From: Rubripirellula reticaptiva
GTDB taxonomy: Bacteria > Planctomycetota > Planctomycetia > Pirellulales > Pirellulaceae
Length of the DNA stretch: 64,000 nt
Assembly: GCF_007860175.1 (NCBI RefSeq)
Contig: NZ_SJPX01000001.1
Location: forward strand, 558,001 to 622,000
Reading direction: 5' to 3'
Position 1 is the first letter of the stretch, and every line of letters begins with the position of its first letter. Below the pieces are notes generated by a model that was not told the DNA's origin, searched no databases, and saw only the letters and a list, made by a program, of their open reading frames with translations. Below are positions 44,360 to 53,479 of this stretch, one piece after another. Position numbers and translations under genes: made by a program.

Positions 44360-45961
44360 TTACAGATCAACCAGCGATTCGCCGGTCATCTCATCAGGCT
44401 TGGGCAATCCCATCAACGCCAGCACAGTCGGCGCGATATCCGCCAAACGCCCACCTTCGTGAAGCTTCTTGCCTTCGAGGCCTGGCTCGACCACGATTAG
44501 CGGCACATCAAACGTGGTGTGAGCAGTATGCGGCCCGCCCGTTTCGGGATCGACCATTTGTTCACAGTTGCCGTGGTCGGCCGTCACAATCAGCGAACCG
44601 CCTTTGGCTAGCGTCGCATCGACGACCTTGCCGACGCAAGCGTCAACGGTCTCGACAGCTTTGATTGCCGCAGCCAACACACCGGTATGTCCGACCATGT
44701 CGCCGTTAGCAAAGTTAACGACGATCATATCAGCCTCGCCCTTTTCGATTTCCGCCAGGACCTTTGACGCGACTTCTTCCGCTGACATTTCAGGTTTTTG
44801 GTCGTACGTCGAAACGTCGCGAGGCGACTGTGCCATACCGCGATCTTCTTCCCCGAATGGTTCATCACGATAATCGTTGAAAAAGAACGTCACATGCGGA
44901 TACTTTTCAGTCTCGGCACAGCGGAACTGATGCAGCCCAAGCGAACTGATGTACTCTCCCAAAATGTGAGGCATCTTGGCTGGCTTTTCAAAGATGACTT
45001 CGACCGGCAAACCGGTTTCGTAGCCCGCCATTGTGGCGAAATACAGGTTATCGATTTTGGCCCCGCGATCGAAACCACCGCCTTCGATCTTGGACCACGG
45101 GCCATCGTCGTAAACGAATGCTTTGGTCAATTCACGAGGCCGATCACCGCGGTAGTTCATGAAGATGACCGCATCGCCTGGTTTGATCAGCGACGGGCCG
45201 CTTGCGCTTTCGATGGTCGTCGCTTCGACAAACTCGTCACCGGTCACCGACTTAGTCGTGGGATTCTTGTAGTAGTGTTCAATCGCCTCGGCGGCCGATT
45301 TGGCCGTTCGACCAGACCCCTTGGTCAACAAGTCATAAGCTTTTTGAACGCGGTCCCAGCGGAAGTCACGGTCCATGGCAAAGAAGCGACCGATGACACT
45401 TGCCACATGGCCGGCACCGATTTCTTCGCACTTTTTTTCCAAGTCGCCGACGAACTTGACGCCGCTGGTCGGCGAAGTATCACGACCATCGGTGATCGCA
45501 TGGATCGCCAAACCTTCGCGGCCAAGTCCAGCGTCTTTGGCGACTTGAATGAACGCATATGCATGCTGAACGTCGCTATGAACACGTCCGTCCGACATCA
45601 ATCCGATCAAGTGCAACGTTCCGCCGCTTGCCTTGACGTGGTCGACGGCACCCTTGATGACCGAATTGGTGAAGAAAGCCCCGCTGCGGATCGCACGGGT
45701 GATCCGCATCACTTCTTGGTCGACAATTCGGCCAGCACCGATATTTTGGTGGCCTACCTCGCTGTTGCCCATCACGCCCGCCGGCAACCCGACGTCCTCG
45801 CCGGACGTTTTGACCAGCACGTTGGGGTACGTGCTCATCAGCCGGTCAGAAACAGGCGTCGAGGCTTGGACAATAGCGTTGGTGGCATCGGCATCACGGT
45901 TGGGGTTCTCGCCCCATCCATCACGAACGATCAAAACGACTGGTTTTCGGCGAATTTGCAC
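44360..45961 (-). CDS. gpmI: 2,3-bisphosphoglycerate-independent phosphoglycerate mutase
   Basis: A 533-residue metalloenzyme that exchanges 3- and 2-phosphoglycerate in glycolysis. The N-terminal metal site is in VVLIVRDGWGENPN; the nucleophile Ser is in GVMGNSEVGHQNIGAG. Further motifs are ITDGRDTSPTSG, the arginine segment YRGDRPRELTKAF, DMVGHTGVLAAAIKAVE with metal ligands, VTADHGNCEQM, and the final HTTFDVPLIVV. Length is normal for iPGM (510-550). It stands alone on the minus strand, with the divergent phosphoglucose isomerase-like gene about 210 bases away. Confidence 0.95.
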   Translation of the reverse strand: MQIRRKPVVLIVRDGWGENPNRDADATNAIVQASTPVSDRLMSTYPNVLVKTSGEDVGLPAGVMGNSEVGHQNIGAGRIVDQEVMRITRAIRSGAFFTNSVIKGAVDHVKASGGTLHLIGLMSDGRVHSDVQHAYAFIQVAKDAGLGREGLAIHAITDGRDTSPTSGVKFVGDLEKKCEEIGAGHVASVIGRFFAMDRDFRWDRVQKAYDLLTKGSGRTAKSAAEAIEHYYKNPTTKSVTGDEFVEATTIESASGPSLIKPGDAVIFMNYRGDRPRELTKAFVYDDGPWSKIEGGGFDRGAKIDNLYFATMAGYETGLPVEVIFEKPAKMPHILGEYISSLGLHQFRCAETEKYPHVTFFFNDYRDEPFGEEDRGMAQSPRDVSTYDQKPEMSAEEVASKVLAEIEKGEADMIVVNFANGDMVGHTGVLAAAIKAVETVDACVGKVVDATLAKGGSLIVTADHGNCEQMVDPETGGPHTAHTTFDVPLIVVEPGLEGKKLHEGGRLADIAPTVLALMGLPKPDEMTGESLVDL

Positions 45962-46168
45962 TGTTATTTGCTCCTGGTTGCCCCGCCATTTTGTGACGGT
46001 ATTTGACGTGAGGCTTTGACGGTGGGACGCGGGGACGGGTGTTTTAGGTTTAGGCTATCCGACTTCACCCGACTTCGGAACTCCCGCTACGTCACGGCGT
46101 CACGATGGATTAGGCTTGCGGTTCGCCGCTGAAAATCTTCCCGCCTGATCCCGCTTGAAATTCACCTG

Positions 46169-47359
46169 ATGAGCCTCCTTCGATTCGACGCCACCGGAAG
46201 TATCAGTGCCGAATTTGGGATCACTCAGTCACAAATCGACTCGCTGTCCGGACCACTGATCGAACTTCGCGATCAGTTTGAACAATTCGACGAAACCAAT
46301 TTTTTCCGGCGGCCAGAAAACCAGCACGCGGCCTATTTGGCAGATCGTGAAGCGTCCGAACTTGGAAAAATCTTCACCGTCGCTAATGGGCTGCACGATC
46401 ATTTTGACGCCGTCGTTGTATTGGGATCCGACGAAGTCACGATCGGCGCTCGGGCGATGCGAGACGCCTGCTGCGATCCCTACCACAACGAGTTGACGCG
46501 TGCCGCCCGCGGCAGCAAGCCTCGGATGTACTTTGGCGGCGATCGATTCGACAACGACGCCACCGCGTCACTGATTCACCGCATGACCGAAGGCGGCTAC
46601 GGCGACTCATTGGCCGAAACCCGCTGGGCAATCATCGCAATGGACCCAAGCGGCAATAACCCCGCGACGACCGTTGCTTTTGAACGTTTTCGGATGGCCT
46701 TGAAAGACTCACTGGGCGCGGACGTACGCAATTGGCTACCCCGGTTGGTGATCCCAGTCACAGCAGCGGAAGGCGAGCTAGCGAGGCAAGCTGATGAGAT
46801 GGGATGCGAGGTCGTCTTCACGGACCCCCAAGAAGTATTCGGTCACGTCCTTTCCCCCTTTGGCTTGCTGCCCGCGGCGATGCTGGGACTCGATTGCATC
46901 AAGTTGCTCGAAGGAGCGGTGGCGATGAACGAACACTTCAACAGCGCCGACTATGCTGAAAACGTGGTCCTGCAGTCGATCGCGGTTGGGGAATTGATGG
47001 CCCAACATCGTGGCAATCCAGTCCGAGTACTTCAGCCGTGCACCCGCACTTTAGCGTCGGCCCAGCGCTGGCATGATCAACTGAGGAAGACGAACCACCT
47101 TGACGGCCAACATCACGGTAAAATGATCAATCACATCGCCGTCGACCATGATCGCCACGATCCAGTGGCGGTCGGCAATCAAACGATCCCCGGCCTTGCT
47201 GAATCGGCACAACACGTTACCAACGTGCGACTAGCTGCCCAGCAATGCCCGACGACAACCACTCACTTTCCAACGATCGACACTTACGTGCTCGGCCAAT
47301 GGTTTCAAATGTCCATGATCGCCGCTGTGCTGGACGCGAAACTCAAAACACTGTCCTAA
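46169..47359 (+). CDS. Divergent phosphoglucose isomerase-fold protein
   Basis: A 396-residue protein with PGI architecture: AVVVLGSDEVTIGARAM in the place of the G-I-G-G-S sugar-binding loop, AIIAMDPSGNNPATTVAFERF where PGI has SKTGTT-ET, VLSPFGLLPAAMLGLDCIKLLEGA, which fits well, and YVLGQWFQMSMIAAVL matching the end helix. But the phosphate loop is changed and the catalytic segment E-S-x-G-K is not visible after RWHDQLRKT. Usual lengths are about 400-550. It may be a non-catalytic or altered-specificity relative. The neighbour gpmI encodes another sugar-phosphate enzyme, which fits a glycolytic context. Confidence 0.7.
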   Translation: MSLLRFDATGSISAEFGITQSQIDSLSGPLIELRDQFEQFDETNFFRRPENQHAAYLADREASELGKIFTVANGLHDHFDAVVVLGSDEVTIGARAMRDACCDPYHNELTRAARGSKPRMYFGGDRFDNDATASLIHRMTEGGYGDSLAETRWAIIAMDPSGNNPATTVAFERFRMALKDSLGADVRNWLPRLVIPVTAAEGELARQADEMGCEVVFTDPQEVFGHVLSPFGLLPAAMLGLDCIKLLEGAVAMNEHFNSADYAENVVLQSIAVGELMAQHRGNPVRVLQPCTRTLASAQRWHDQLRKTNHLDGQHHGKMINHIAVDHDRHDPVAVGNQTIPGLAESAQHVTNVRLAAQQCPTTTTHFPTIDTYVLGQWFQMSMIAAVLDAKLKTLS

Positions 47360-47393
47360 GACAATTTCTCTAACGCCTAACCTCTATTTCTCC

Positions 47394-48191
47394 ATGTCCG
47401 CAGTCGACCAACTTTTCGTCAATCTCCGCAAGCAGGGCCGCAAGGCGTTGATGCCTTTCATCACCGCTGGTGATCCCGATATCGAAACCACAGCCGCGAT
47501 CCTGCGAGCGGTTGGACCGGCAGGCGCGGACTTGTGCGAAGTCGGTGTCCCCTACAGTGACCCGATCGCCGATGGTCCCGTGATCCAAGCGTCGTACCAA
47601 CGGGCGTTGGACAAGAAATTCAAGCTTGGCCAAATCTTTGACATGGGACAACAAATCGCGGGCGACATCCAAACGCCACTGGTGACGATGGTTAGCTACG
47701 CAATCATCTATCGAGTGGGGCTTGCCAAGTATGTCGACCAAGCCAAGGCAGCCGGATACGCCGGAGCGATCGTGCCAGATCTGTTGGTCGAAGAAGCAGC
47801 CGAACTTTCGAAGATCTGCAAGGCAGCCGACTTCAGCTTAATCCAACTGGTGACGCCGACCACGCCACGTGCACGGCAAGTCGCGATCGCAAATTCATCG
47901 TCGGGTTTTCTGTACTACGTATCAGTCACGGGCATCACCGGCGAACGAACCGCACTGCCAGATGACTTGGTCGACAACGTCGGTTGGCTGCGAGAGCAAA
48001 CCGAATTGCCAATTTGCATTGGGTTTGGAATCAGCGGTCCCGAAACAGCGGCCAAACTGGCGCCCGTCGCCGACGGCTTAATCGTCGGATCCGCAATCGT
48101 CAAACGAATGGCAGCAGCACCGGACCAAGCAAGCGCCGTCACCGCTGTGGCTAATTTTGTCAAAGAACTGCGCACGGCGATTGACAACTAG
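47394..48191 (+). CDS. trpA: Tryptophan synthase alpha subunit
   Basis: A 265-residue TIM-barrel enzyme that releases indole from indole-3-glycerol phosphate. Catalytic Glu and Asp are in DLCEVGVPYSDPIADGPVIQ (Glu in CEVG, Asp in the PIADGP loop). Other family parts are ALMPFITAGDPD at the start, VPDLLVEEA, IQLVTPTTP, FLYYVSVTGITGER, the phosphate loop GFGISGPETAAKL and DGLIVGSAIVK. The usual partner trpB is not adjacent. It starts 34 bases after the PGI-like gene and could be cotranscribed. Confidence 0.96.
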   Translation: MSAVDQLFVNLRKQGRKALMPFITAGDPDIETTAAILRAVGPAGADLCEVGVPYSDPIADGPVIQASYQRALDKKFKLGQIFDMGQQIAGDIQTPLVTMVSYAIIYRVGLAKYVDQAKAAGYAGAIVPDLLVEEAAELSKICKAADFSLIQLVTPTTPRARQVAIANSSSGFLYYVSVTGITGERTALPDDLVDNVGWLREQTELPICIGFGISGPETAAKLAPVADGLIVGSAIVKRMAAAPDQASAVTAVANFVKELRTAIDN

Positions 48192-48267
48192 TCCGTCGCC
48201 AGACAATTCATCGCATGCTTTTCAAACGGCCCCTCGCCGCGGTCACCGTAAAACGATTCGCACAGTC

Positions 48268-49035
48268 ATGAAACTCTTACTCTCACTACTCGTAGCCTTG
48301 CTTGCGAGTCACGTAGGGAACCAGGATTCAGCGGCCCAGGGTTTCGCGAAGACCCCCTATCAAGATCTGATTCAGGGCAGGTTCATGCACGCGGAAGAGC
48401 CGCTGGCCGAGAACGGGCTTCCGCTTTGGATTCACGGCGACAAGAAAATCGCCACCGGCAGAAAACTTTACCCGTTGCTCGTCGTCCTTCACGGGCGGCG
48501 CAACAATGCCAAGCCAGGCGAAGAATTCACTCCCCAAGCGATCGCCAAACCGTGGACGACGGCAACAAAACAACAACAGAATCCATGCTTCGTGGTCCAG
48601 CCCTACTATCCGCCGAAGGGCGGCTGGGAAAAAATCCCTGAACAACTCGATGCTACCGTTGCTCACCTGATGAAGCATCTTCCGATCGACCCGCAGCGAG
48701 TCTACTTGATGGGGTTTTCAAACGGTGCACAGGGCACCTTTCAAACACTCGCTCGCGATCCCGATCGTTACGCCGCCGCCATCACCGTTTCAGGCCCGGT
48801 CGATCCCAAAAGTGTGGTCGGAAAAATCAAAGCTCCGATCCGAGGCTGGGTCGGTGAAAACGACCATGATCTGAATAAGAACAAACGTTGCATTGCTCTG
48901 GCAAAAGAACTGAAAGACTCCGGCGTCGACATCGAAATGGTCGTCGTGAAGGGCGCCGGCCACGCTTGCCACGGCGTACCGACGGGTGACCCCAAAGTAC
49001 ACCAGTGGCTGTTTTCACAGAAGCGAACCAAGTGA
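48268..49035 (+). CDS. Exported esterase of the carboxylesterase/depolymerase type
   Basis: A 255-residue alpha/beta hydrolase. The ATG at 48268 begins a signal peptide (LLLSLLVALLASHVGNQDSAA); the longer frame starts inside trpA. The oxyanion segment is LLVVLHGRRNNA, the nucleophile elbow YLMGFSNGAQGTF (G-F-S-N-G), and the acid/His pair is likely in WVGENDHDLN and GAGHACHG. This layout resembles LpqC-type poly(3-hydroxybutyrate) depolymerase and feruloyl esterase relatives. The substrate is probably an ester of plant or algal polymer; that is inferred from the family. Confidence 0.82.
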   Translation: MKLLLSLLVALLASHVGNQDSAAQGFAKTPYQDLIQGRFMHAEEPLAENGLPLWIHGDKKIATGRKLYPLLVVLHGRRNNAKPGEEFTPQAIAKPWTTATKQQQNPCFVVQPYYPPKGGWEKIPEQLDATVAHLMKHLPIDPQRVYLMGFSNGAQGTFQTLARDPDRYAAAITVSGPVDPKSVVGKIKAPIRGWVGENDHDLNKNKRCIALAKELKDSGVDIEMVVVKGAGHACHGVPTGDPKVHQWLFSQKRTK

Positions 49036-49404
49036 AATGTCAATGCGCGGCGTCTGCGGCTTTGAATTACTCGATCGACTCGTTGAATTGATTCACGAAC
49101 AGGGCTAGCTGACTCGCCGAGCCAATTCAGCGGCGTGGCCGCGAAAAACCGAGCTCTCTGCAAGGCGTCGCGAGCCCACAAACGCCACAACCGGAACAAC
49201 CGGAACAACCGGTTCTCTTACGCAGGCGATAACGCCTTTCTATCCGACAAAGCTTCCGAATTGGCTCAAGTTTGCCTAACCGACGTGCTAGGTTTTTTTG
49301 CAAGCCTATCTCAAGTCGGGCCTGTCGAGCTGCCGGGGGGCGGATTCGACGCTGAAGGGTCCGTTTTGCCAAACCAACATCCACCGCACGGGATTTTAAA
49401 TAGC
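49036..49404. other. 369-base spacer with a 9-base tandem repeat
   Basis: No convincing gene. A tandem repeat (unit CAACCGGAA, two copies and a partial one) lies at 49188-49214. Upstream of the next gene an A/T-rich TTTTAAATAG stretch at 49395-49404 could be a promoter element. A T7 run near 49292 follows only a weak stem, so I do not call a terminator. Confidence 0.4.
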
Positions 49405-49818
49405 ATGGCCGTTTCGAGCTCCACAACCGATCAGACTGCTTCGACTGAAGACAAAAATATCATCACTCTTGATCGCCGCGGCAAGGATCGACGTGACGCA
49501 AAAGCCGAAGCTGTTGATACCGGTGTGATCAAGAGTCCCCGTCGCAAACAACAACGTCGACGTCACATCGACCCGACCACCTGCGAACGAGACTACAGCG
49601 GCCAAGAAATCGAGTTCATGAAAGCCATGGACGATTACAAACGAGACTCGGGACGCATGTTCCCAACTTGCAGCGAAGTGCTGGAAGTCATCCGTAGCCT
49701 CGGCTACTGCCAACTGACCGACGACCAAGCTGACCAGCTTGGATTAGTTGCCGACCCCGCTTTCGAAGCGCAATCCAGTGAAGAATCGCTTGACGACGAT
49801 TTCGACGACGAAGCCTAA
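49405..49818 (+). CDS. Planctomycete-type small protein of unknown function
   Basis: A 137-residue hypothetical protein. The frame is open from 49135 but the upstream part is low-complexity (Asn/Arg repeats), so the ATG at 49405 is used. The N-terminal half is polar and basic ([28 protein letters not shown]). The C-terminal domain is compact: [20 protein letters not shown], then [26 protein letters not shown], with three Cys, followed by an acidic tail. The pattern of the second half is one I recall in several planctomycete genomes without a function. A structured terminator follows. Confidence 0.7.
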   Translation: MAVSSSTTDQTASTEDKNIITLDRRGKDRRDAKAEAVDTGVIKSPRRKQQRRRHIDPTTCERDYSGQEIEFMKAMDDYKRDSGRMFPTCSEVLEVIRSLGYCQLTDDQADQLGLVADPAFEAQSSEESLDDDFDDEA

Positions 49819-49873
49819 TCTGAATGTTCACCAGTCAGCGTAAACACTGACTATTGACACTGCACGAAATAGC

Positions 49874-49938
49874 GAACAGCCTGGACTCTTGTGGCGCGTA
49901 TCAAAATCGCGACTAGGTTCCGGGCTGTTCTCGTTTTT
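49874..49938 (+). terminator. Probable intrinsic terminator with inner stem
   Basis: GAACAGCC at 49874-49881 pairs with GGCTGTTC at 49923-49930, followed by TCGTTTTT. The long loop contains a CGCG-CGCG mini-stem. It lies 56 bases after the previous stop and just before a TTG-start gene, so it might also act as an attenuator for that gene. Confidence 0.6.
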
Positions 49939-49952
49939 AAAGGCAAGCGACT

Positions 49953-50363
49953 TTGCCAAACTTCATCCGAATCGCCGCTCGCACGATCGCCTATTCGTGG
50001 GCGTCGCCCAACACGATCTTGGGCATCACGATCGGATTGCTGTTAGGCGGCAGGTTTCAGTGTGTCGATGGAGTCATTGAAATTCATGGCCGAGGCGTCG
50101 CCAACGTACTGGGGCGACTGCTCGTGCCCGCGATGGCGATGACTCTCGGTCACGTCGTGCTCGGCCGTGATCCGATTTCCCTGAATGTCACTCGCAATCA
50201 CGAACGCGTGCATGTCCGGCAATACGAGCGATGGGGAATCGCATTCGTACCAGCCTACTTGGCATGCTGGTTGGTGCTATCCCTTCGCGGCCGCGACGGG
50301 TATCGTGATAACCCGTTCGAGATCGAAGCATATGCGGTCGATAGTCTGACAACCACAAAGTAG
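49953..50363 (+). CDS. Small membrane-type protein with an HExxH-like motif
   Basis: A 136-residue protein. The start is a TTG at 49953; a stop lies 13 bases upstream in frame and no ATG fits. Hydrophobic segments are at about 20-34 (TILGITIGLLLGG), 50-62 (LLVPAMAMTLGHVVLG) and 95-110 (FVPAYLACWLVLSL). Between them is VTRNHERVHVRQYERWG, where H-E-R-V-H resembles the zinc-binding motif of metalloproteases, and a later Glu in NPFEIEAYAVD might be a third ligand. I do not recognise the family with confidence. The gene is convergent with plsC (18 bases between stops). Confidence 0.6.
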   Translation: MPNFIRIAARTIAYSWASPNTILGITIGLLLGGRFQCVDGVIEIHGRGVANVLGRLLVPAMAMTLGHVVLGRDPISLNVTRNHERVHVRQYERWGIAFVPAYLACWLVLSLRGRDGYRDNPFEIEAYAVDSLTTTK

Positions 50364-50381
50364 TGACCACCATAAAACAGA

Positions 50382-51038
50382 TCACCAGCTTTCAACAGGC
50401 AGCTCGGCCTTCAACTGCTGCATCGCGCCGGTCAACTGATCCATCAGCTCCTTCTTCCCGAGGCCCTGTTCCAGTGGCGTGCCCACAAACATGTCGCAAA
50501 AGAACGGGACAAGAATCGCTTCCCCCTTGGGCAGTGCCTTGCCCAGCCCATGCATGAACACCGGAGTGATCGGAACGTCTGGATGTCGCTTGGCCAAGTG
50601 AGCGATACCGCTTTGGAACTCCGTCATCTGTTCCGGCTCGCCGCGGCTCCCTTCGGGAAACAACAACACGATCGCGCCCGCACGCAGCGCCTCGGAAATC
50701 GGCTCGAGCGGATGCTTGCCGTCCTCGCGACGCGCCTTCGTGCGATCAATCGGAATGATGCCAACAATGCGAGTCGAAAACCAACGGCGCAGCGGGCGAG
50801 TTAAAAAATAGTCCGCTGCCGCAACCGGACGCACGCGGGCAAGCCGATGAAGCCCAAGCACGTTCATCAGCGCGAACGTATCCAAGTGGCTGTTGTGATT
50901 GGCAACGATGATCGCCGGCCCCGTCTCGGGCAACTGCGCAACGCGTCGGACGTTCGTGCCCAACACGATCATCATCAGCGGACGGACCACCAATGCAAAG
51001 AATGCATAACGCAGCGGTCGATTGACTGTATTTTCCAT
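50382..51038 (-). CDS. plsC: 1-acyl-glycerol-3-phosphate acyltransferase (PlsC-type)
   Basis: A 218-residue membrane-associated acyltransferase. The start is the ATG at 51038, overlapping the cdsA stop by one base (TGATG). The H(x)4D motif is in AIIVANHNSHLDTFALM; the second block is VGIIPIDRTKARRED, and the third is VLLFPEGSRGEPEQM with the glycerol-phosphate binding P-E-G-S. The fourth, VPITPVFMHGLG, has the conserved Pro. It would convert lysophosphatidic to phosphatidic acid, the substrate of the CdsA-like neighbour. Its coupling to cdsA and the two lipid genes on the other strand suggest a dedicated lipid pathway. Confidence 0.9.
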   Translation of the reverse strand: MENTVNRPLRYAFFALVVRPLMMIVLGTNVRRVAQLPETGPAIIVANHNSHLDTFALMNVLGLHRLARVRPVAAADYFLTRPLRRWFSTRIVGIIPIDRTKARREDGKHPLEPISEALRAGAIVLLFPEGSRGEPEQMTEFQSGIAHLAKRHPDVPITPVFMHGLGKALPKGEAILVPFFCDMFVGTPLEQGLGKKELMDQLTGAMQQLKAELPVESW

Positions 51039-52012
51039 CAACCGTACATGTAGTAAACGAAGTGAAAGAATAACGGTGCCGTAAACACCAACGAATCAAC
51101 TCGGTCAAGAACGCCGCCGTGACCGGGCAATGTCGCGCCAAAGTCTTTGATCTTCAAGTCTCGCTTGAGTGCCGACATACACAAATCGCCCGCAAAGCCA
51201 GCCAGTCCGATCACGACTCCCGCCGCCAACGAACTCGGCCGATCCATCAACGTCAATCGAGGCCCGACGATCGCCGCAACGACGACCGTGGTCGCCACAC
51301 CGCCAACCAACCCAGCCCAAGTTTTGCCCGGGCTTACCAGCGGAGCGACCTTGGCACCGCCGATCGACTTGCCCCAAAGATACTGAAAAATATCGTTCAG
51401 TTCTGTCATCAGAATCAGAAACACCAACAGCCCTGGCCCAGGACTCGTCTCGGCAATCGCCGACGGAAACTCAGCCGCCACGCGAGCCGTTTCGCCAGGC
51501 GACACGACCAGCAAGAACGCGGCGTGTGACAGGCTGAACACGGTGATCATCAACGCCCAGTGCAACGAACCGGCCGCACGCAAGAATCCATCGGTTTGTC
51601 CGATCATCCACATTCTCGTAGGCAGCCAAACGAACATCATCACCGGAATGAACACGATGAACATGCCGTACCAACCGCGTGCGGCAAGCCAATATTGAAT
51701 CGGGACGGAAAGATAAGCGTAAAACAGCACCCGCCGATCGGCGCGGCGTGTCGGCGTCATCGACAGGAATTCCTTGAGCGCCAAGAAACTGACGAACCCA
51801 AAGAAGCCGATCGCCGCGGTCGTCGACCACATCAACGACAACGAGAAAATTCCAACGATCGCCCACCACGTCCGTACGCGGCACCGCAGTTCGTGAAAAT
51901 CACGATCCGGCTTCCATCGCTTCAACCCGATCGTAATCGCGCTGGACACCGCCAACGCCGAAAACAGGCAAAGGAGCGTTGTGCGAACTTCGGGAGCGAG
52001 GTGATTCATCAT
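51038..52012 (-). CDS. cdsA: Phosphatidate cytidylyltransferase (CdsA/YnbB-type)
   Basis: A 324-residue integral membrane enzyme making CDP-diacylglycerol from phosphatidic acid and CTP. The family signature is complete near the C-terminus: SALKRDLKIKDFGATLPGHGG followed by VLDRVDSLVF, with S-x-x-K-R-D, K-D, PGHGG and D-R-x-D. About eight membrane helices precede it. The length (usual 270-300) is a little long; the N-terminal extra part includes a TM and the loop with RTWWAIVGI. It is the first gene of the minus-strand pair and is divergent from the PAP2-DSP gene, with 138 bases between that should hold both promoters. Confidence 0.92.
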   Translation of the reverse strand: MMNHLAPEVRTTLLCLFSALAVSSAITIGLKRWKPDRDFHELRCRVRTWWAIVGIFSLSLMWSTTAAIGFFGFVSFLALKEFLSMTPTRRADRRVLFYAYLSVPIQYWLAARGWYGMFIVFIPVMMFVWLPTRMWMIGQTDGFLRAAGSLHWALMITVFSLSHAAFLLVVSPGETARVAAEFPSAIAETSPGPGLLVFLILMTELNDIFQYLWGKSIGGAKVAPLVSPGKTWAGLVGGVATTVVVAAIVGPRLTLMDRPSSLAAGVVIGLAGFAGDLCMSALKRDLKIKDFGATLPGHGGVLDRVDSLVFTAPLFFHFVYYMYG

Positions 52013-52150
52013 GGCGTTGTCTTTGTAAGAGTCTCAAAAGATAGAGCCTCCGACGGCAAAAATCTGCGCCGCGCTGCAAGATAGTCAGGCTCTTAACCTA
52101 GACACCGCCAATTTGGGCTTCACAGCAGCACGATTTGAAGACATCCGCCG

Positions 52151-53470
52151 ATGAACCAAGACGAATCGCTCATCGACGACTCAATCTCTCCTGATCGCGT
52201 TTCGTTGACCGATGCCGCGAAAGTCGCGTTTGTGACGTCGGCTCTGTTCTTGGTGCTCTACGGTGGCGCGTCGTATGTGACCAGCCTCAAGACCGACGTC
52301 AGCACCTGGTACTACCAATGGGAACGGTGGATTCCCTTCGTACCAATCATGATCGTGCCCTACATGTCGATCGATCTGTTTTTTGTAGCGGCCCCGTTTC
52401 TGTGCCGCGACCGAAAAGAACTGAAAGTCTTGGCCCTTCGATTTTCAGCCGTCGTGATCGCCGCCGCCACCTGTTTTCTGTTATTCCCGCTGCAGTTGGC
52501 CGTGGAGCGCCCCATCGCGTCAGGATTCTTCGGCGACATCTACAACTGGTTCACCGCCATGGACCGGCCTTACAACCTGTGTCCGTCGATGCACATCGCA
52601 CTTCGAACCGTGCTGGCCGTTCACTTTGATAAACACAGTCCCAACCGAATAACGCGAGTTGCTTCACACTTCTGGTTCTTTCTGATCGGCTGTTCGACCC
52701 TGCTCCTTTACCAGCACCATGTCATCGATGTGGTCGGCGGCTTTGTGTTGGCAGTTTTAGTGATGTACTTCATCGACGGCCGAACCTGGAAAACACCACA
52801 CACAGGCGGACGCCGATTCGCGATTGGCTACGCGATACTGGCGATCGGATTTGCATTGCCCGTCATTTTTGTACCGTCTTTTAGTTGGTTGATGCTGTGG
52901 CCTGCGGTTGCCTGCGCGATCGTTGCGACGGGTTACGGATGGCTAGGACCGTCGGTGTATCGCCGCGAAGCGGGCCAGATCAGTTGGCCGGCAAAGCTAG
53001 TGCTCGGACCGGTGCTGGCGGCGCAGTGGTTGTCGTGGAAATACTACGCACGCCAGTCGGCGATGATCGACCATGTCGCTGATGGCGTTTGGATCGGTCG
53101 ACATCTTGCCGAGGCCGAAGCCAGTAATATCGTCGGTAAAAAAGTGTCAGCCGTGATCGATGTATGCAATGCATTCGACGAACCAGCATCGCTTAATGGG
53201 ATCACGCGACTCGAGCTCCCGATCCTGGACCTAACCGCGCCTTCGCAGTCGCAACTCGACCAAGCCGTCGACTTCATCTCGCAACACCATCACACCGGAG
53301 TGCTGGTACATTGCAAGGCAGGATACTCACGCAGCGTTGCCATCGTCGCCGCGTGGTTGATCCAAACCGAACGAACAACATCGGCCGACGAAGCGTTCGA
53401 CATGATCCGAACGGCACGCCCGGCCGTTGTGATTCGTCCCGAGATACGCCGACTCTTTCAATCGAGCTGA
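52151..53470 (+). CDS. PAP2 phosphatase fused to a dual-specificity phosphatase (YnbD-like)
   Basis: A 439-residue fusion. Residues about 20-290 are membrane and PAP2-like: six or more helices, with AVERPIASG as a weak first motif, YNLCPSMHIALRTVLA holding the P-S-x-H core, and LYQHHVIDVVGGF with the active-site His and Asp. Residues about 310-439 are a dual-specificity phosphatase: GVWIGRHLAEAEAS, then VLVHCKAGYSRSVAIVAAWL with the C-x5-R loop. The architecture and length agree with what I remember for E. coli YnbD (about 430). It would remove phosphate from a lipid or phosphoester; eukaryotic PTPMT1, also a DSP, removes phosphate from phosphatidylglycerophosphate. The CDP-alcohol transferase gene follows after 9 bases. 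Confidence 0.85.
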   Translation: MNQDESLIDDSISPDRVSLTDAAKVAFVTSALFLVLYGGASYVTSLKTDVSTWYYQWERWIPFVPIMIVPYMSIDLFFVAAPFLCRDRKELKVLALRFSAVVIAAATCFLLFPLQLAVERPIASGFFGDIYNWFTAMDRPYNLCPSMHIALRTVLAVHFDKHSPNRITRVASHFWFFLIGCSTLLLYQHHVIDVVGGFVLAVLVMYFIDGRTWKTPHTGGRRFAIGYAILAIGFALPVIFVPSFSWLMLWPAVACAIVATGYGWLGPSVYRREAGQISWPAKLVLGPVLAAQWLSWKYYARQSAMIDHVADGVWIGRHLAEAEASNIVGKKVSAVIDVCNAFDEPASLNGITRLELPILDLTAPSQSQLDQAVDFISQHHHTGVLVHCKAGYSRSVAIVAAWLIQTERTTSADEAFDMIRTARPAVVIRPEIRRLFQSS

Positions 53471-53479
53471 TCGACTATC

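Noticed and set aside
49250-49300. Possible terminator with seven T after CCTA...TAGG
   Set aside because: The stem is only four pairs with several mismatches; too weak to call.
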